NCBI GenBank assembly: GCA_949840775.1
Contig: CATKXO010000030.1
Location: 1 to 36,884, forward strand
Origin: an uncultured bacterium
GTDB taxonomy: Bacteria > Bacillota > Clostridia > Oscillospirales > Oscillospiraceae
DNA length: 36,884 bases
Reading direction: 5' to 3'
The position numbers were made by a program, and so were the translations under genes. The notes below the pieces were generated by a model, which was not told where the DNA came from, did no database searches, and saw nothing but the letters and a program-made list of their open reading frames with translations. This document shows positions 18,406-26,720 of the stretch, one piece after another (the first letter of the stretch is position 1; each line of letters begins with the position of its first letter).

Positions 18406-21084
18406 ATGAAAAAACTGATGGTCATCGACGGCAATTCCATTGTCAACCGGGCTTTCTACGGGGTGAGCCAAAATCTGACCACCCGGGAGGGACAGCCCAC
18501 CAACGCCATTTTCGGCTTTCTGAACATCCTGAACAAGCTGCTGGACGAGGCCCTCCCCGACGCCCTGTGCGTCACCTTCGACCGGGCGGCCCCCACCTTC
18601 CGGCACCAGGCTTTTGAGGGCTACAAGTCCAACCGCAAGGGAATGCCCGAGGAGCTGGCCAGTCAGATGCCCATTCTAAAGGACGTGCTTCGGGCCCTGA
18701 ACATCCCCATGTACGAGCTGGACGGCTGGGAGGCGGACGACCTGCTGGGCACCATCGCCCGGCTGGACCAGGAGGCCTGGTGGGAGACCGCCATCGTCAC
18801 CGGAGACAAGGACGCCCTCCAGCTGGTGACGGAGGCCACCACCGTCAAGCTGGTGTCCACCCGCATGGGGCGGACCACCACCCGGGACGTGACCCCGGAA
18901 AGCTTCCGGGAGGAGTACGGCTTTGAACCCATCAACATCATCGACCTGAAAGCCCTCATGGGAGACTCCTCCGACAACTACCCCGGCGTGAAGGGGGTGG
19001 GGGAAAAGACCGCCATGGCCCTCATCCAGCGATACCACACCATCAACGCCATCTATGAGGCCCTGCCTGAAGTGGAGGCCAAGCCCGCCGCCATTAAAAA
19101 CCTCACCGCCGGCGAGGTGGACGCCCGCCTGTCCTACGACCTGGCCACCATCCGCACCGACGCCCCCATCGACTTTAATCCGGAGGCCAATCTGCGGCAA
19201 AAACCGGACAACAACAAGCTCTATCAGCTCTTCCTGGATTTGGAGTTTGCCAAGCTCATCGACAAATACCACCTCACCGCCCCTCAGGGGGAGGGGGAGG
19301 TCCAATCGGGCCTCCCTCCTGTTCTGGACAGCGGCTGCTACCTGGAGCTGGAGGTCACCCCGAAACAGGCGGAGGAGCTGCTGAACCTGTGGCGGACCAA
19401 GGAGGTGGTCCACATCGTAGCCCTGCCCTCTCTGGACGTGGTGTGCGTGGAGTGCCACCTGAACGACGACTCCTGGAACGCCAGCCTTCTCATGGCTGAC
19501 AAGCTGGAGAATTACAATGAGATTTTACGGGGCCTCTTCTCCGACCCCGCCATCAAAAAGGCAGCCCACGGGGTGAAAAACCTGTGCCGGGCCCTGCTGG
19601 AGGAGGGGATTACCCCCGCCGGCTTCGTCTTCGACACCGAGGTGGCCGCCTACCTCCTGGCCCCCACCGACGGCAGCTACGAGCTGGACAAGCTGGGCCT
19701 GACCTACTACAGCCGGCAGTTCCCCAAGGCGTCGGTCTATCTGGAGGAGGGGGCCTTCGGCCCCCTGTCCGACCCCTCCGGCCCCGCCGAGGCCATGATG
19801 CGCCACTGCCTCCTCATCGACGCCCTGCGGGAGGCCCTCACCGCCCGGCTGAAAGAGCTGGACATGTGGACGCTCTACGAGACGGTGGACCTGCCCCTGT
19901 GCCAGGTGCTGGCCGAGATGGAGACCGAGGGCTTCCTCATCGACCGGGGGGCACTGGCGGAGTTTGGAGACATGCTGTCCGGGCGGATTGACCAGGTGCA
20001 GAAGACCATCTACGCCCTGGCCGGGGAGGACACCTTTAACATCAACTCCACCCAGCAGTTGGGGGGGATTTTGTTTGACAAGCTGGGCCTTCCCCCGGTC
20101 AAGAAGACCAAAACGGGCTACTCCACCAACGCCGACGTGCTGGAAAAGCTCCGGGGGGAGCACCCCATCATTGACAGCATTCTGGAGTACCGCCAGCTGA
20201 CCAAGCTGAAATCCACCTATGTGGACGGCCTGGGCAAGGTCATCGGCCCGGACGGAAGAATCCACACCTCCTTCCAGAACACCGTCACCGCCACGGGTCG
20301 GCTCAGCTCCACCGAGCCGAATCTGCAAAATATCCCGGTTCGCACCGAATTGGGGGCGGAACTGCGGAAAATGTTCGCCGCACCGGCGGGAAAGGTGCTG
20401 GTGGATGCGGACTACTCCCAGATTGAGCTGCGGCTGCTGGCCCACATGGCCGGGGACCAGGCCATGATTGAGGGCTTCCAGTCCGGGGAGGACATCCACA
20501 CCATCACCGCCTCTCAGGTCTTCAATGTGGCCGTGGAGGATGTTGCGCCCCAAATGCGGAGAAGCGCAAAAGCTGTCAATTTCGGCATCGTTTACGGCAT
20601 TTCCCCCTATTCTCTCTCCCAGGATATTGGGGTTTCCGTCCAGGAGGCCAAGGAGTATATGGACCGGTATTTTGCCCACTACGCCGGGGTGCGGGCCTAT
20701 ATGGACGGGGTGGTGGAGCAGGCTAGGCAAGCCGGGTATGTGTCCACTTTATGGGGACGGAGGCGGTGGATTCCCGAGATCAAATCCTCCAACTTCAACA
20801 CCCGGTCCTTTGGGGAGCGGGTGGCCCTCAACGCCCCTATCCAGGGCACCGCCGCCGATATTATCAAATTGGCCATGATTCGGGTGAGAGACCGGCTGAA
20901 AACGGAGAATTTTCAGGGGAAACTGGTGCTCCAGGTCCACGACGAGCTCATTGTGGAGTGCCCGGAGGCCGAGGCCGAGGCCGTCTGTAAGCTGGTGGAG
21001 GAGGAGATGGAGAGGGCCGCTTCCCTGTCCGTCCCCCTGCTGGCCGAGACCCACGCGGGCAGGACCTGGGCCGAGGCACACTGA
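18406..21084 (+). CDS. polA: DNA polymerase I
   Basis: The 892-residue protein has the full PolA layout. The 5'-3' exonuclease domain (1-290) shows MVIDGNSIVNRAFYG, GWEADDLLGT, TGDKDALQLV and DSSDNYPGVKGVGEKTA. A 3'-5' exonuclease-like domain (about 310-490) and the polymerase domain follow, with motif A DADYSQIELRLLAHMAGD (near 667), motif B RRSAKAVNFGIVYGIS (near 718) and motif C VHDELIVE (near 844). It fills gaps and removes primers. The 3'-5' domain lacks the DxE pair where exo motif I should be (LDVVCVEC), so proofreading is probably lost, as in many Gram-positive PolA proteins. The ATG at 18406 follows AGGGAG. Confidence 0.97.
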   Translation: MKKLMVIDGNSIVNRAFYGVSQNLTTREGQPTNAIFGFLNILNKLLDEALPDALCVTFDRAAPTFRHQAFEGYKSNRKGMPEELASQMPILKDVLRALNIPMYELDGWEADDLLGTIARLDQEAWWETAIVTGDKDALQLVTEATTVKLVSTRMGRTTTRDVTPESFREEYGFEPINIIDLKALMGDSSDNYPGVKGVGEKTAMALIQRYHTINAIYEALPEVEAKPAAIKNLTAGEVDARLSYDLATIRTDAPIDFNPEANLRQKPDNNKLYQLFLDLEFAKLIDKYHLTAPQGEGEVQSGLPPVLDSGCYLELEVTPKQAEELLNLWRTKEVVHIVALPSLDVVCVECHLNDDSWNASLLMADKLENYNEILRGLFSDPAIKKAAHGVKNLCRALLEEGITPAGFVFDTEVAAYLLAPTDGSYELDKLGLTYYSRQFPKASVYLEEGAFGPLSDPSGPAEAMMRHCLLIDALREALTARLKELDMWTLYETVDLPLCQVLAEMETEGFLIDRGALAEFGDMLSGRIDQVQKTIYALAGEDTFNINSTQQLGGILFDKLGLPPVKKTKTGYSTNADVLEKLRGEHPIIDSILEYRQLTKLKSTYVDGLGKVIGPDGRIHTSFQNTVTATGRLSSTEPNLQNIPVRTELGAELRKMFAAPAGKVLVDADYSQIELRLLAHMAGDQAMIEGFQSGEDIHTITASQVFNVAVEDVAPQMRRSAKAVNFGIVYGISPYSLSQDIGVSVQEAKEYMDRYFAHYAGVRAYMDGVVEQARQAGYVSTLWGRRRWIPEIKSSNFNTRSFGERVALNAPIQGTAADIIKLAMIRVRDRLKTENFQGKLVLQVHDELIVECPEAEAEAVCKLVEEEMERAASLSVPLLAETHAGRTWAEAH

Positions 21085-21217
21085 CCACTTATCCGCCAAA
21101 AACGACCGACTGTCCCAAAGCCCTTGCAGGGACAAACTTCCTCTGATACACTGGGGATGAACCTTGGGGAGATGGCCCGCCCAGGGGGGCGGGCCCCACA
21201 GGAGAGGAGGTTGTCCC

Positions 21218-21646
21218 ATGAAAAACCGCACCGATAAAATTCTGCTGGCAGTCTTTCTGTTGTCCCTGCTCGCTTATGCGGCTATGGTCTATACCTATAT
21301 CACTTACGAGTATAGCCAGTCCAATCCAAGTCATTTTGAAATCTGGTTTGCCCGCCGCTTTCTTTTTTGGATGTCTTTGGGATTCCATGCCGTTCCGACG
21401 TTCTGTCTCCAACTATTTCTGTGCCGCCGGAGACGGCGCTGGATGGCTGCTGTTCTGGCAATTATCATAATAGGCGCGGCGGCGTGGTTTGCCTACGGCT
21501 TCTTCACCGCCACCGGCTGGGACAACGTGGGCTGGGCCATTTTGCTGCTCCTGTCCATCGCCCCGGCGGCAGGGTGTGTGCTGGCCTGGGCGGTATACGG
21601 CTGCTGGAGGCTGTACCGGAAGGGGGACATCCGCCATGTCCCGTAG
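21218..21646 (+). CDS. hypothetical membrane protein (cluster gene 1)
   Basis: The 142-residue product has four hydrophobic segments (about 8-27, 45-67, 75-93, 102-126), Arg clusters between them, and no recognised motif. The start at 21218 follows GGAGAGGAGG. Its stop overlaps the start of the next membrane gene by 11 nt, so they form one operon. A GC-rich hairpin lies just upstream (about 21175-21193). Confidence 0.7.
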   Translation: MKNRTDKILLAVFLLSLLAYAAMVYTYITYEYSQSNPSHFEIWFARRFLFWMSLGFHAVPTFCLQLFLCRRRRRWMAAVLAIIIIGAAAWFAYGFFTATGWDNVGWAILLLLSIAPAAGCVLAWAVYGCWRLYRKGDIRHVP

Positions 21647-22019
21647 AATGAAAACCAACCTGATTCTGCTGGCGGGGATGGTCCTGCCGCCCCTGTCCTA
21701 TCTCTTTCTGAGCTACGACGGTGCGATGGCCATCGGCATGATCCCCGTTCTGAGATATGTCTACCCCTGCCTGCCCTTTATCTCCCTCCAGCTGCTGCTG
21801 TGCCATAACTTTTGCGGCCGGTTCAGCCGCCTGCTGCGGCTGCTGCCCCTGCTTGTGGCGGCGCCGGTCCATCTGCTGGGGTGGTACTGGATTCTGGGCG
21901 TTGGGGATGTGGCGGGCATACCCGGCATCGCCCTGGTCGTCATTACCATCATTCCGGTGCTGGGCGTCGGGATGGGCTGGATTGCCTGGGCCGTCCTGCG
22001 ATGGCGCAGAATACTGTAA
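21636..22019 (+). CDS. hypothetical membrane protein (cluster gene 2)
   Basis: The 127-residue product has four hydrophobic stretches separated by short basic loops, similar in size and topology to the product upstream; the two may be diverged duplicates. The start overlaps the end of the previous gene, and AAGGGGG precedes the ATG. It is followed after 13 bp by the hydrolase gene. Confidence 0.65.
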   Translation: MSRRMKTNLILLAGMVLPPLSYLFLSYDGAMAIGMIPVLRYVYPCLPFISLQLLLCHNFCGRFSRLLRLLPLLVAAPVHLLGWYWILGVGDVAGIPGIALVVITIIPVLGVGMGWIAWAVLRWRRIL

Positions 22020-22032
22020 AGGAGCGGGTACT

Positions 22033-22665
22033 GTGGACAATGCCATCTACATCGTCTTTTCCGCCACCCCCACGGGGATGGGTTCCCTCATCCGCAGGGC
22101 CACACGGAACCGGTACAACCACGTGTCCCTCTCCCTCAGCCGGGACATCCATAAGATGTACACCTTCGCCCGGCTCCACCGGACCATCCCCCTCTACGGC
22201 GGCTTTGTGGCGGAGTCCATCCTGCGTTACCAGTCCTTTGCCGGGGCGGCCAGGGTGAAGGTCTGCCGGGTGGAGGTGCCGGCACCGGAGCTGGCCGACC
22301 TTCACAGCCACCTGGAGCGGCTGTGGAACCAGCGGGAGGAGTATATCTACAACACCCCCGCCGCTCTGACTTCCCTGGTCCACCTGCGGCCCGTTATTTT
22401 TCGGGCCTACACCTGCGTCACCTTTGTCCAGGAGCTGCTGGCCCGGTATGAGCTGGCCGGGGTAAGTCAGTCCGATCCCCCCACCGTCCGGGCTCTGGAG
22501 GACCGGTTGGCCCCCTGTGTGATCTATGAGGGCCCCGCCCCCGCCTGCGGCGGGGAGTGGGGGGAGGACCTCTATCCCCTGGAGACCACCACCCGCTTTG
22601 CCGTCTACACCACCGCCCGCTACTTCGGCCGGCTGGCCAGGCGGGTGCTGACAGGGGTGGTCTGA
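22033..22665 (+). CDS. NlpC/P60-like permuted cysteine hydrolase (YiiX type)
   Basis: The 210-residue protein has the order of permuted papain-like hydrolases: a His first, in NRYNHVSLSLS (about 30-40), then GGFVAESILRY, and the Cys later, in YTCVTFVQELLARY. This fits the YiiX/permuted NlpC family, which cleaves amide or acyl bonds. There is no signal peptide. The start is GTG at 22033, 9 nt after AAAGGAG; the frame is open upstream across the previous gene. The family is likely, the substrate unknown. Confidence 0.7.
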   Translation: MDNAIYIVFSATPTGMGSLIRRATRNRYNHVSLSLSRDIHKMYTFARLHRTIPLYGGFVAESILRYQSFAGAARVKVCRVEVPAPELADLHSHLERLWNQREEYIYNTPAALTSLVHLRPVIFRAYTCVTFVQELLARYELAGVSQSDPPTVRALEDRLAPCVIYEGPAPACGGEWGEDLYPLETTTRFAVYTTARYFGRLARRVLTGVV

Positions 22666-22668
22666 ATA

Positions 22669-23343
22669 ATGATGGGGACAAAAAAGCGGGCCGCCCTTGC
22701 GGCCGGGCTGGTGACGGCGGGCTGTCTGATGATGGCCTGGGTGGAGGGGGGCCTCTCCCCCGTCTACCCGGTGAAGTCCGGGCTGAAAATTGCCGTCTTT
22801 CTGGGCTGTGCCGGGCTGTATGCCCTGCTCAGCCGGGATTTTGGGCCCCTCCGGGCCTTCCGCCGGCCTGAGACAGTCAGACTGGCCACCCTGCTGGGGC
22901 TGGGAGTGTTTGCCTTTCTCCTGGGGGGCTACCTGCTCCTCTCCCCCTGGCTGGACCTGTCCGCCATTCCGGAAAACCTGGCCGCCAAGGAGGGAATCAC
23001 CGCCCGGACCTTCCCCCTGGCCGCCGCCTATATCACCCTGTGCAACTCTCTGCTGGAGGAATTTTTCTTCCGGGGCTTCGCCTTTCTGACCTTGTATCGG
23101 ACAGGATATCAAAAGCTGGCTTACGGCTTCTCCGCCCTGGCCTTCGCCCTGTACCACGTCTCCATCACCGACGGCTGGGGCGCACCCGCCCTCATCGTTC
23201 TGATGGTGGCCGGGCTAAGTGCCGCCGGGCTGCTCTTCAACTGGCTGGACCGGGAGGGCAGCCTGCTCCCCTCCTGGCTGGTCCACATGGGGGCCAATTT
23301 GGGGACGAATGCCGTCGGACTGATTCTGTTTGGGATTTTGTAG
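22669..23343 (+). CDS. CPBP-family intramembrane metalloprotease (Abi/CAAX-like)
   Basis: The 224-residue protein has about seven membrane segments and the CPBP motifs: EEFFFRGF (motif 1), FALYHVS (motif 2) and HMGANLGTN (motif 3), which bind a catalytic metal. Such proteases cleave within the membrane; some are bacteriocin immunity proteins, most have no known role. It follows the hydrolase gene after 3 bp. Its stop codon TAG lies inside the GTAGGGG repeat that begins at 23340, so insertion of that repeat may have set the present C-terminus. Confidence 0.85.
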   Translation: MMGTKKRAALAAGLVTAGCLMMAWVEGGLSPVYPVKSGLKIAVFLGCAGLYALLSRDFGPLRAFRRPETVRLATLLGLGVFAFLLGGYLLLSPWLDLSAIPENLAAKEGITARTFPLAAAYITLCNSLLEEFFFRGFAFLTLYRTGYQKLAYGFSALAFALYHVSITDGWGAPALIVLMVAGLSAAGLLFNWLDREGSLLPSWLVHMGANLGTNAVGLILFGIL

Positions 23344-23415
23344 GGGCGCACATTGTGCGCCCGTGTTTCCAAATCCGCATATCGTTTCGTGCGGGCGCAC
23401 AATGTGCGCCCCTAC
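23340..23415. repeat. GTAGGGG palindromic element, copy 3
   Basis: Arms GTAGGGGCGCACATTGTGCG (continuing CCCG) and their exact complement, ending at 23415, flank about 28 nt. Each arm is itself palindromic (CGCACATTGTGCG). It is the same class as copy 1 with a different core. Confidence 0.85.
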
Positions 23416-23437
23416 AGGGTTTTGCAGAAATTAGGAG

Positions 23438-23461
23438 CGGGCGGATAATATCCGCCCCTAC
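23438..23461. repeat. GTAGGGG element, half copy
   Basis: One arm only: CGGGCGGATAATATCCGCCC then CTAC, just after copy 3 and before rimI. It looks like a remnant or solo arm. Confidence 0.7.
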
Positions 23462-23477
23462 AACAAGGAGTGTTCCT

Positions 23478-23939
23478 ATGTATTACGAAATTGTCCCTAT
23501 GGACCGCAGCCACATCCCCCAGATTGCCGCCCTGGAGCGTGAGTGCTTCTCTGACCCCTGGAGCGAACAGCTGCTGGAGGACGCCCTCTTCGACCCCCAG
23601 GCCAGCTTCATTGTGGCCGAGGACGGGGAGGAGGGCAACATCCTGGGCTATGCCGGCCTCCACGCTGTGCTGGATGAGGGCTACATCGACAACGTCGCCG
23701 TGGCCCCCGACGCCCGGCGCCACGGGGTGGCCTCCGCCCTGCTGGACGTGTTCTGCCGGTTCGGAGCGGTCAACCTGGCTTTCCTCACCCTGGAGGTGCG
23801 CAAGTCCAACACCGCCGCCATTGCCCTGTATGAGAAACACGGCTTTCAGATGGCCGGCCTGCGGCCCGGCTACTATCAGCACCCCAGAGAGGACGCAGTC
23901 ATCATGACCAGGAAGTTTGAACAGGAGGATGAGACATGA
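23478..23939 (+). CDS. rimI: ribosomal protein alanine N-acetyltransferase RimI
   Basis: The 153-residue GNAT protein shows the RimI pattern: IPQIAALERECFSDPWSEQ near the start, GYIDNVAVAPDARRHGVASA as the acetyl-CoA loop (about 72-92), and LTLEVRKSNTAAIALYEKHGF, then GLRPGYYQHPREDAVIM. It acetylates N-terminal residues of ribosomal and other proteins. It overlaps tsaD by four bases (ATGA), the common rimI-tsaD pairing. AAGGAG precedes the ATG at 23478. Confidence 0.93.
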   Translation: MYYEIVPMDRSHIPQIAALERECFSDPWSEQLLEDALFDPQASFIVAEDGEEGNILGYAGLHAVLDEGYIDNVAVAPDARRHGVASALLDVFCRFGAVNLAFLTLEVRKSNTAAIALYEKHGFQMAGLRPGYYQHPREDAVIMTRKFEQEDET

Positions 23940-24946
23940 ATATTTTGGCCATCGAGTCCTCCTGTGACGACACCGCCGCCGCCGTGGTAAAGGATGGGCG
24001 GACGGTGCTGTCCTCCTGCGTGTCCTCCCAGATCGAGATGCACACCGTCTACGGCGGGGTGGTGCCTGAAATCGCCTCCCGGAAGCACATTGAGGCCATC
24101 TCCGCCCTGGCGGACCGGGCTGTCTCTGACGCCGGTCTGTCCAAGGCCGGTCTGGACGCCGTAGCCGTCACCTACGCCCCCGGCCTCATCGGGGCGGTGC
24201 TGGTGGGGGTCAACTTCGCCAAGGGGGCCGCTATGGCCCTGGACATCCCCCTCGTCCCCGTCCACCACGTGCGGGGGCACATCGCCGCCAACTACATCAC
24301 CCACCCGGACCTGGAGCCCCCCTTCGTCTGCCTGTGCGTCTCCGGGGGGACCACCGCCATTGTGGACGTGCGGTCCTACACCGAGATGTCCGTGTTGGGG
24401 GGCACCCGGGACGACGCCGCCGGGGAGTGCTTCGACAAGGTGGCCAGGGTACTGGGCATCGGCTACCCCGGGGGCGGGCCCATGGACGCTCTGGCCCAGG
24501 GGGGAGACGACGGGAAATATCCCCTGCCCGTGGCCCATGTGTCCGGAGCGGAGCTGGATATGTCCTTCTCCGGGTTGAAAACCGCAAGCCTGAACCTGAT
24601 CCACAACAGCCAGCAGAAGGGAGAGGAGCTGGACCTGCCCGCCTTCGCCGCCAGCTTCGGGAAGGCGGTGAGCGACTCCCTGGTGCCCAGGGTGATGGCC
24701 GCCGCGCGGACAGCGGGGTATGGGAAGGTTGCCGTGGCCGGGGGCGTGGCCGCCAACAGCCGCATCCGGGCCGACCTCCAGAGGGCCTGCGCCGCCAGCG
24801 GGGACAGGCTCTTCCTCCCGGAGCTGAAATACTGCGGGGACAACGCCGCCATGATTGGCTGTCAGGGCTTTTACGAGCTCCAGGCGGGACACACCGCCGG
24901 GTGGGATTTGAACGCCTACGCCACCAGGGACATCTCCCTGGGATAA
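23936..24946 (+). CDS. tsaD: tRNA N6-threonylcarbamoyladenosine transferase TsaD
   Basis: The 336-residue protein begins MNILAIESSCDDTAAAVVKD and carries the metal-binding VHHVRGHIAAN (His111 and His115), CVSGGTTAIVDV, PGGGPMDALA and VAGGVAANSRIR. It transfers the threonylcarbamoyl group to A37 of ANN-decoding tRNAs, working with TsaB, TsaC and TsaE, which are not in this window. The length is normal and all motifs are intact. Confidence 0.97.
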   Translation: MNILAIESSCDDTAAAVVKDGRTVLSSCVSSQIEMHTVYGGVVPEIASRKHIEAISALADRAVSDAGLSKAGLDAVAVTYAPGLIGAVLVGVNFAKGAAMALDIPLVPVHHVRGHIAANYITHPDLEPPFVCLCVSGGTTAIVDVRSYTEMSVLGGTRDDAAGECFDKVARVLGIGYPGGGPMDALAQGGDDGKYPLPVAHVSGAELDMSFSGLKTASLNLIHNSQQKGEELDLPAFAASFGKAVSDSLVPRVMAAARTAGYGKVAVAGGVAANSRIRADLQRACAASGDRLFLPELKYCGDNAAMIGCQGFYELQAGHTAGWDLNAYATRDISLG

Positions 24947-25087
24947 TTTGCGTTATGTCACCCCCAGTGTGGAAAAAGCTGTGGAAACTGTGGAGAACTC
25001 CTCCCGCCCGCCTTTATGTTTCGTCGTTATGTAAATTGATTCGACCCCCTTCGGCAAATTTTCCCCCGAAAAATCCCGATTTTTCCC
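24947..25087. other. intergenic region with three DnaA-box-like repeats
   Basis: Between tsaD and the infC promoter lie three close copies of a TGTGGAnAA-like 9-mer (24968-24976, 24980-24988, 24989-24997), each one or two mismatches from a DnaA box (TGTGGATAA). A weak A/T hairpin (GAAAAATC / GATTTTTC) lies near 25069-25087. There is no convincing gene. Confidence 0.4.
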
Positions 25088-25116
25088 TTGACAGCGGCCG
25101 TACCCGGTGCTATAAT
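25088..25116 (+). promoter_or_regulatory. promoter of the infC-rpmI-rplT operon
   Basis: Exact TTGACA (25088-25093), 17 bp, exact TATAAT (25111-25116), with TGC before the -10 box. Confidence 0.93.
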
Positions 25117-25278
25117 GCGAAGCGCACAAGAAAGCAGGTACGGTTCCCCGTCCTCACCCCAGGCCAAAGCCAAAGGGTCAACATGGAAAGAACAGTGCCG
25201 GGATTCCCGGCGTTGTTTTGTTGTGATGTGGGGGCCATGCCGGCAGCCCGCATTTTATTTTGTTTGGAGGTGCTTCCC
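25117..25278 (+). ncRNA. infC operon 5' leader (probable L20-type autoregulatory leader)
   Basis: About 155 nt of transcribed leader precede infC. It contains a strong hairpin GCCGGG-ATT-CCCGGC (25197-25211) followed by GTTGTTTTGTT, which looks like an attenuator, and a second GC-rich hairpin near 25229-25252 before an AT-rich stretch. In Bacillota this operon is classically repressed by ribosomal protein L20 binding to the leader. I infer the same here; the binding structure itself was not verified. Confidence 0.65.
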
Positions 25279-25812
25279 ATCGCTAACACAGGTCATCAAA
25301 CCAATGAGGATATCCGGGACAAAGAGGTACGCCTGATCTCTGAAACCGGCGAACAGCTGGGCATCATGTCCTCCCAGGAGGCGCTGCGCCTGGCTGAGGA
25401 GCGGAGTTTGGATCTGGTGAAGATCTCCCCCAATGCCGTCCCCCCCGTGTGCAAGCTCATGGACTACGGCAAGTACCGGTTCGAGCAGACCAAGCGCGAG
25501 AAGGAAGCCCGCAAGAACCAACGGGTGGTGGAGATCAAGGAGATCCGCATGTCTCCCAGCATCGACGTGAACGACTTCAACGTGAAGCTGCGCAACGCCC
25601 AGAAGTTCCTGGCCGAGGGCAACCGGTGCAAGGTCACCGTCCGCTTCCGCGGGCGGGAGATGGCACACACCAACATCGGCCAGGATCTGCTGCTCAAGTT
25701 TGCAGAGGAGTGCGGCGAGATCGCCGTAATGGACAAGTCCCCCAAGCTGGAGGGGCGGCACATGTCCATTTTCCTGTCACCCAAGCCTGCAAAGGACAAA
25801 AAGCAGTCCTGA
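25279..25812 (+). CDS. infC: translation initiation factor IF-3, apparent AUC start
   Basis: The protein has the N-domain (HQTNEDIRDKEVRLISETGE), the LAEERSLDLVKISPNAVPPV segment, the linker MDYGKYRFEQTKREKEARKN and the C-domain ending HMSIFLSPKP; the length (177) is normal. IF-3 checks start codons on the 30S subunit. There is no ATG, GTG or TTG at a proper distance from the ribosome site GGAGG; the codon 8 nt downstream is ATC at 25279. An in-frame GTG at 25270 overlaps the ribosome site itself. Non-standard starts (AUU in E. coli and Geobacillus) are known for infC and allow IF-3 to repress itself. Confidence 0.92.
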   Translation: MANTGHQTNEDIRDKEVRLISETGEQLGIMSSQEALRLAEERSLDLVKISPNAVPPVCKLMDYGKYRFEQTKREKEARKNQRVVEIKEIRMSPSIDVNDFNVKLRNAQKFLAEGNRCKVTVRFRGREMAHTNIGQDLLLKFAEECGEIAVMDKSPKLEGRHMSIFLSPKPAKDKKQS

Positions 25813-25888
25813 TCCCCGGCCGTGTCCCCGCAGGGCGGGCGGCACAGGCCCGGACCGGGAACAAGTAAGAAAAGGAGTATCAACTGTT

Positions 25889-26101
25889 ATGGCCAACAAA
25901 ATCAAGATCAAAACTCATAGCGGCGCCAAAAAGCGTTTCTCTCTCACCGGCACCGGCAAGGTCAAACGGGCTATGACCAAGAAGCGTCATCTGCTCAACG
26001 GCCACGGCAAGACCACCAAGCTGAAACGGGCCCTGCGCGGCACCACCATCGCTGACAAGACCAACGAGGCCGCTGTCAAGCGCATGATCCTGTACAAGTA
26101 A
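25889..26101 (+). CDS. rpmI: 50S ribosomal protein L35 (start one codon may vary)
   Basis: The very basic 70-residue protein starts MANKIKIKTHSGAKKRFSLT and has the L35 signature GKVKRAMTKKRHLLNGH. It is a late-assembling large-subunit protein. AAGGAG precedes the ATG. It lies between infC and rplT as is standard in bacteria. Confidence 0.96.
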   Translation: MANKIKIKTHSGAKKRFSLTGTGKVKRAMTKKRHLLNGHGKTTKLKRALRGTTIADKTNEAAVKRMILYK

Positions 26102-26122
26102 GACAGAGGGAGGGAACGAACA

Positions 26123-26479
26123 ATGGCAAGAGTGAAGGGCGCGATGATGACGCGCAAAAGAAGAAATAAGATTCTGAAAATGGCCAAGGGCTACTGGGGC
26201 TCCAAGTCCAAGCACTTTAAGATGGCCAACCAGGCTGTGATGAAGTCCGGCGTTTACGCCTACACCGGCCGCAAGCTGAAAAAGCGCGACTTCCGCCAGC
26301 TGTGGATTACCCGGATTAACGCCGCCTGCAAGATGAACGGCATGAACTACTCCACCTTTATGAATGGGCTGAAGAAGGCCGGCGTCATCATCAACCGCAA
26401 GATGCTGGCTGAGATGGCTGTCAACGACAAGGCCGCCTTTACCCAGCTTACCGACACCGCCAAGAAGGCCCTGGCCTGA
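26123..26479 (+). CDS. rplT: 50S ribosomal protein L20
   Basis: The 118-residue basic protein shows [20 protein letters not shown], then [20 protein letters not shown] and [20 protein letters not shown], all typical for L20. It binds 23S rRNA early in assembly and, in Bacillota, also the leader of its own operon. It lies 21 bp after rpmI and ends at a strong terminator. Confidence 0.97.
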   Translation: MARVKGAMMTRKRRNKILKMAKGYWGSKSKHFKMANQAVMKSGVYAYTGRKLKKRDFRQLWITRINAACKMNGMNYSTFMNGLKKAGVIINRKMLAEMAVNDKAAFTQLTDTAKKALA

Positions 26480-26491
26480 CCGGAACTGTCC

Positions 26492-26525
26492 AGAGCGTCC
26501 CCGATGGGGGCGCTCTTTTTTTGTC
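26492..26525 (+). terminator. terminator of infC-rpmI-rplT
   Basis: AGAGCGTCCCC / GGGGGCGCTCT stem (one G-T pair) with loop GAT, followed by seven T. Confidence 0.92.
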
Positions 26526-26559
26526 TCCGAACCCTCTGTGATGAATATCAAAAAATCGC

Positions 26560-26588
26560 TGTACTTTTCCGGTTTTCTGTGCTATAAT
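26560..26588 (+). promoter_or_regulatory. promoter of the TAXI-GltS fusion gene
   Basis: TGTACT, 17 bp, TATAAT with extended -10 (TGTGC). About 130 nt of leader follow, including a GC-rich inverted stretch near 26609-26645. Confidence 0.65.
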
Positions 26589-26720
26589 GTACAATCGTAG
26601 ACAAAAGCGCCGGAGCCGCCCGGCGGCCCGGCGGGACGGCTCTGGAACAAAAATATGGAGGGAGGGGAGCAGCGGACCGATAAATGCTTCAAAAAACGTT
26701 ATAAAAGGAGAAATGCGTTT

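Noticed and set aside
19525-20730. 401-residue minus-strand frame inside polA
   Set aside because: Antisense shadow of polA.
18406-21084. Loss of the 3'-5' exonuclease residues in PolA as a novelty
   Set aside because: Inactive proofreading domains are common in PolA of Gram-positive bacteria.
22669-23343. CPBP protease as a bacteriocin immunity gene
   Set aside because: No bacteriocin precursor or exporter nearby; it lies in a core operon, so no such role is claimed.
25889-26101. Possibility that the infC start is the GTG at 25270
   Set aside because: It overlaps the ribosome site GGAGG itself, leaving no spacing; the AUC at 25279 fits better. The coding entry for infC uses AUC.
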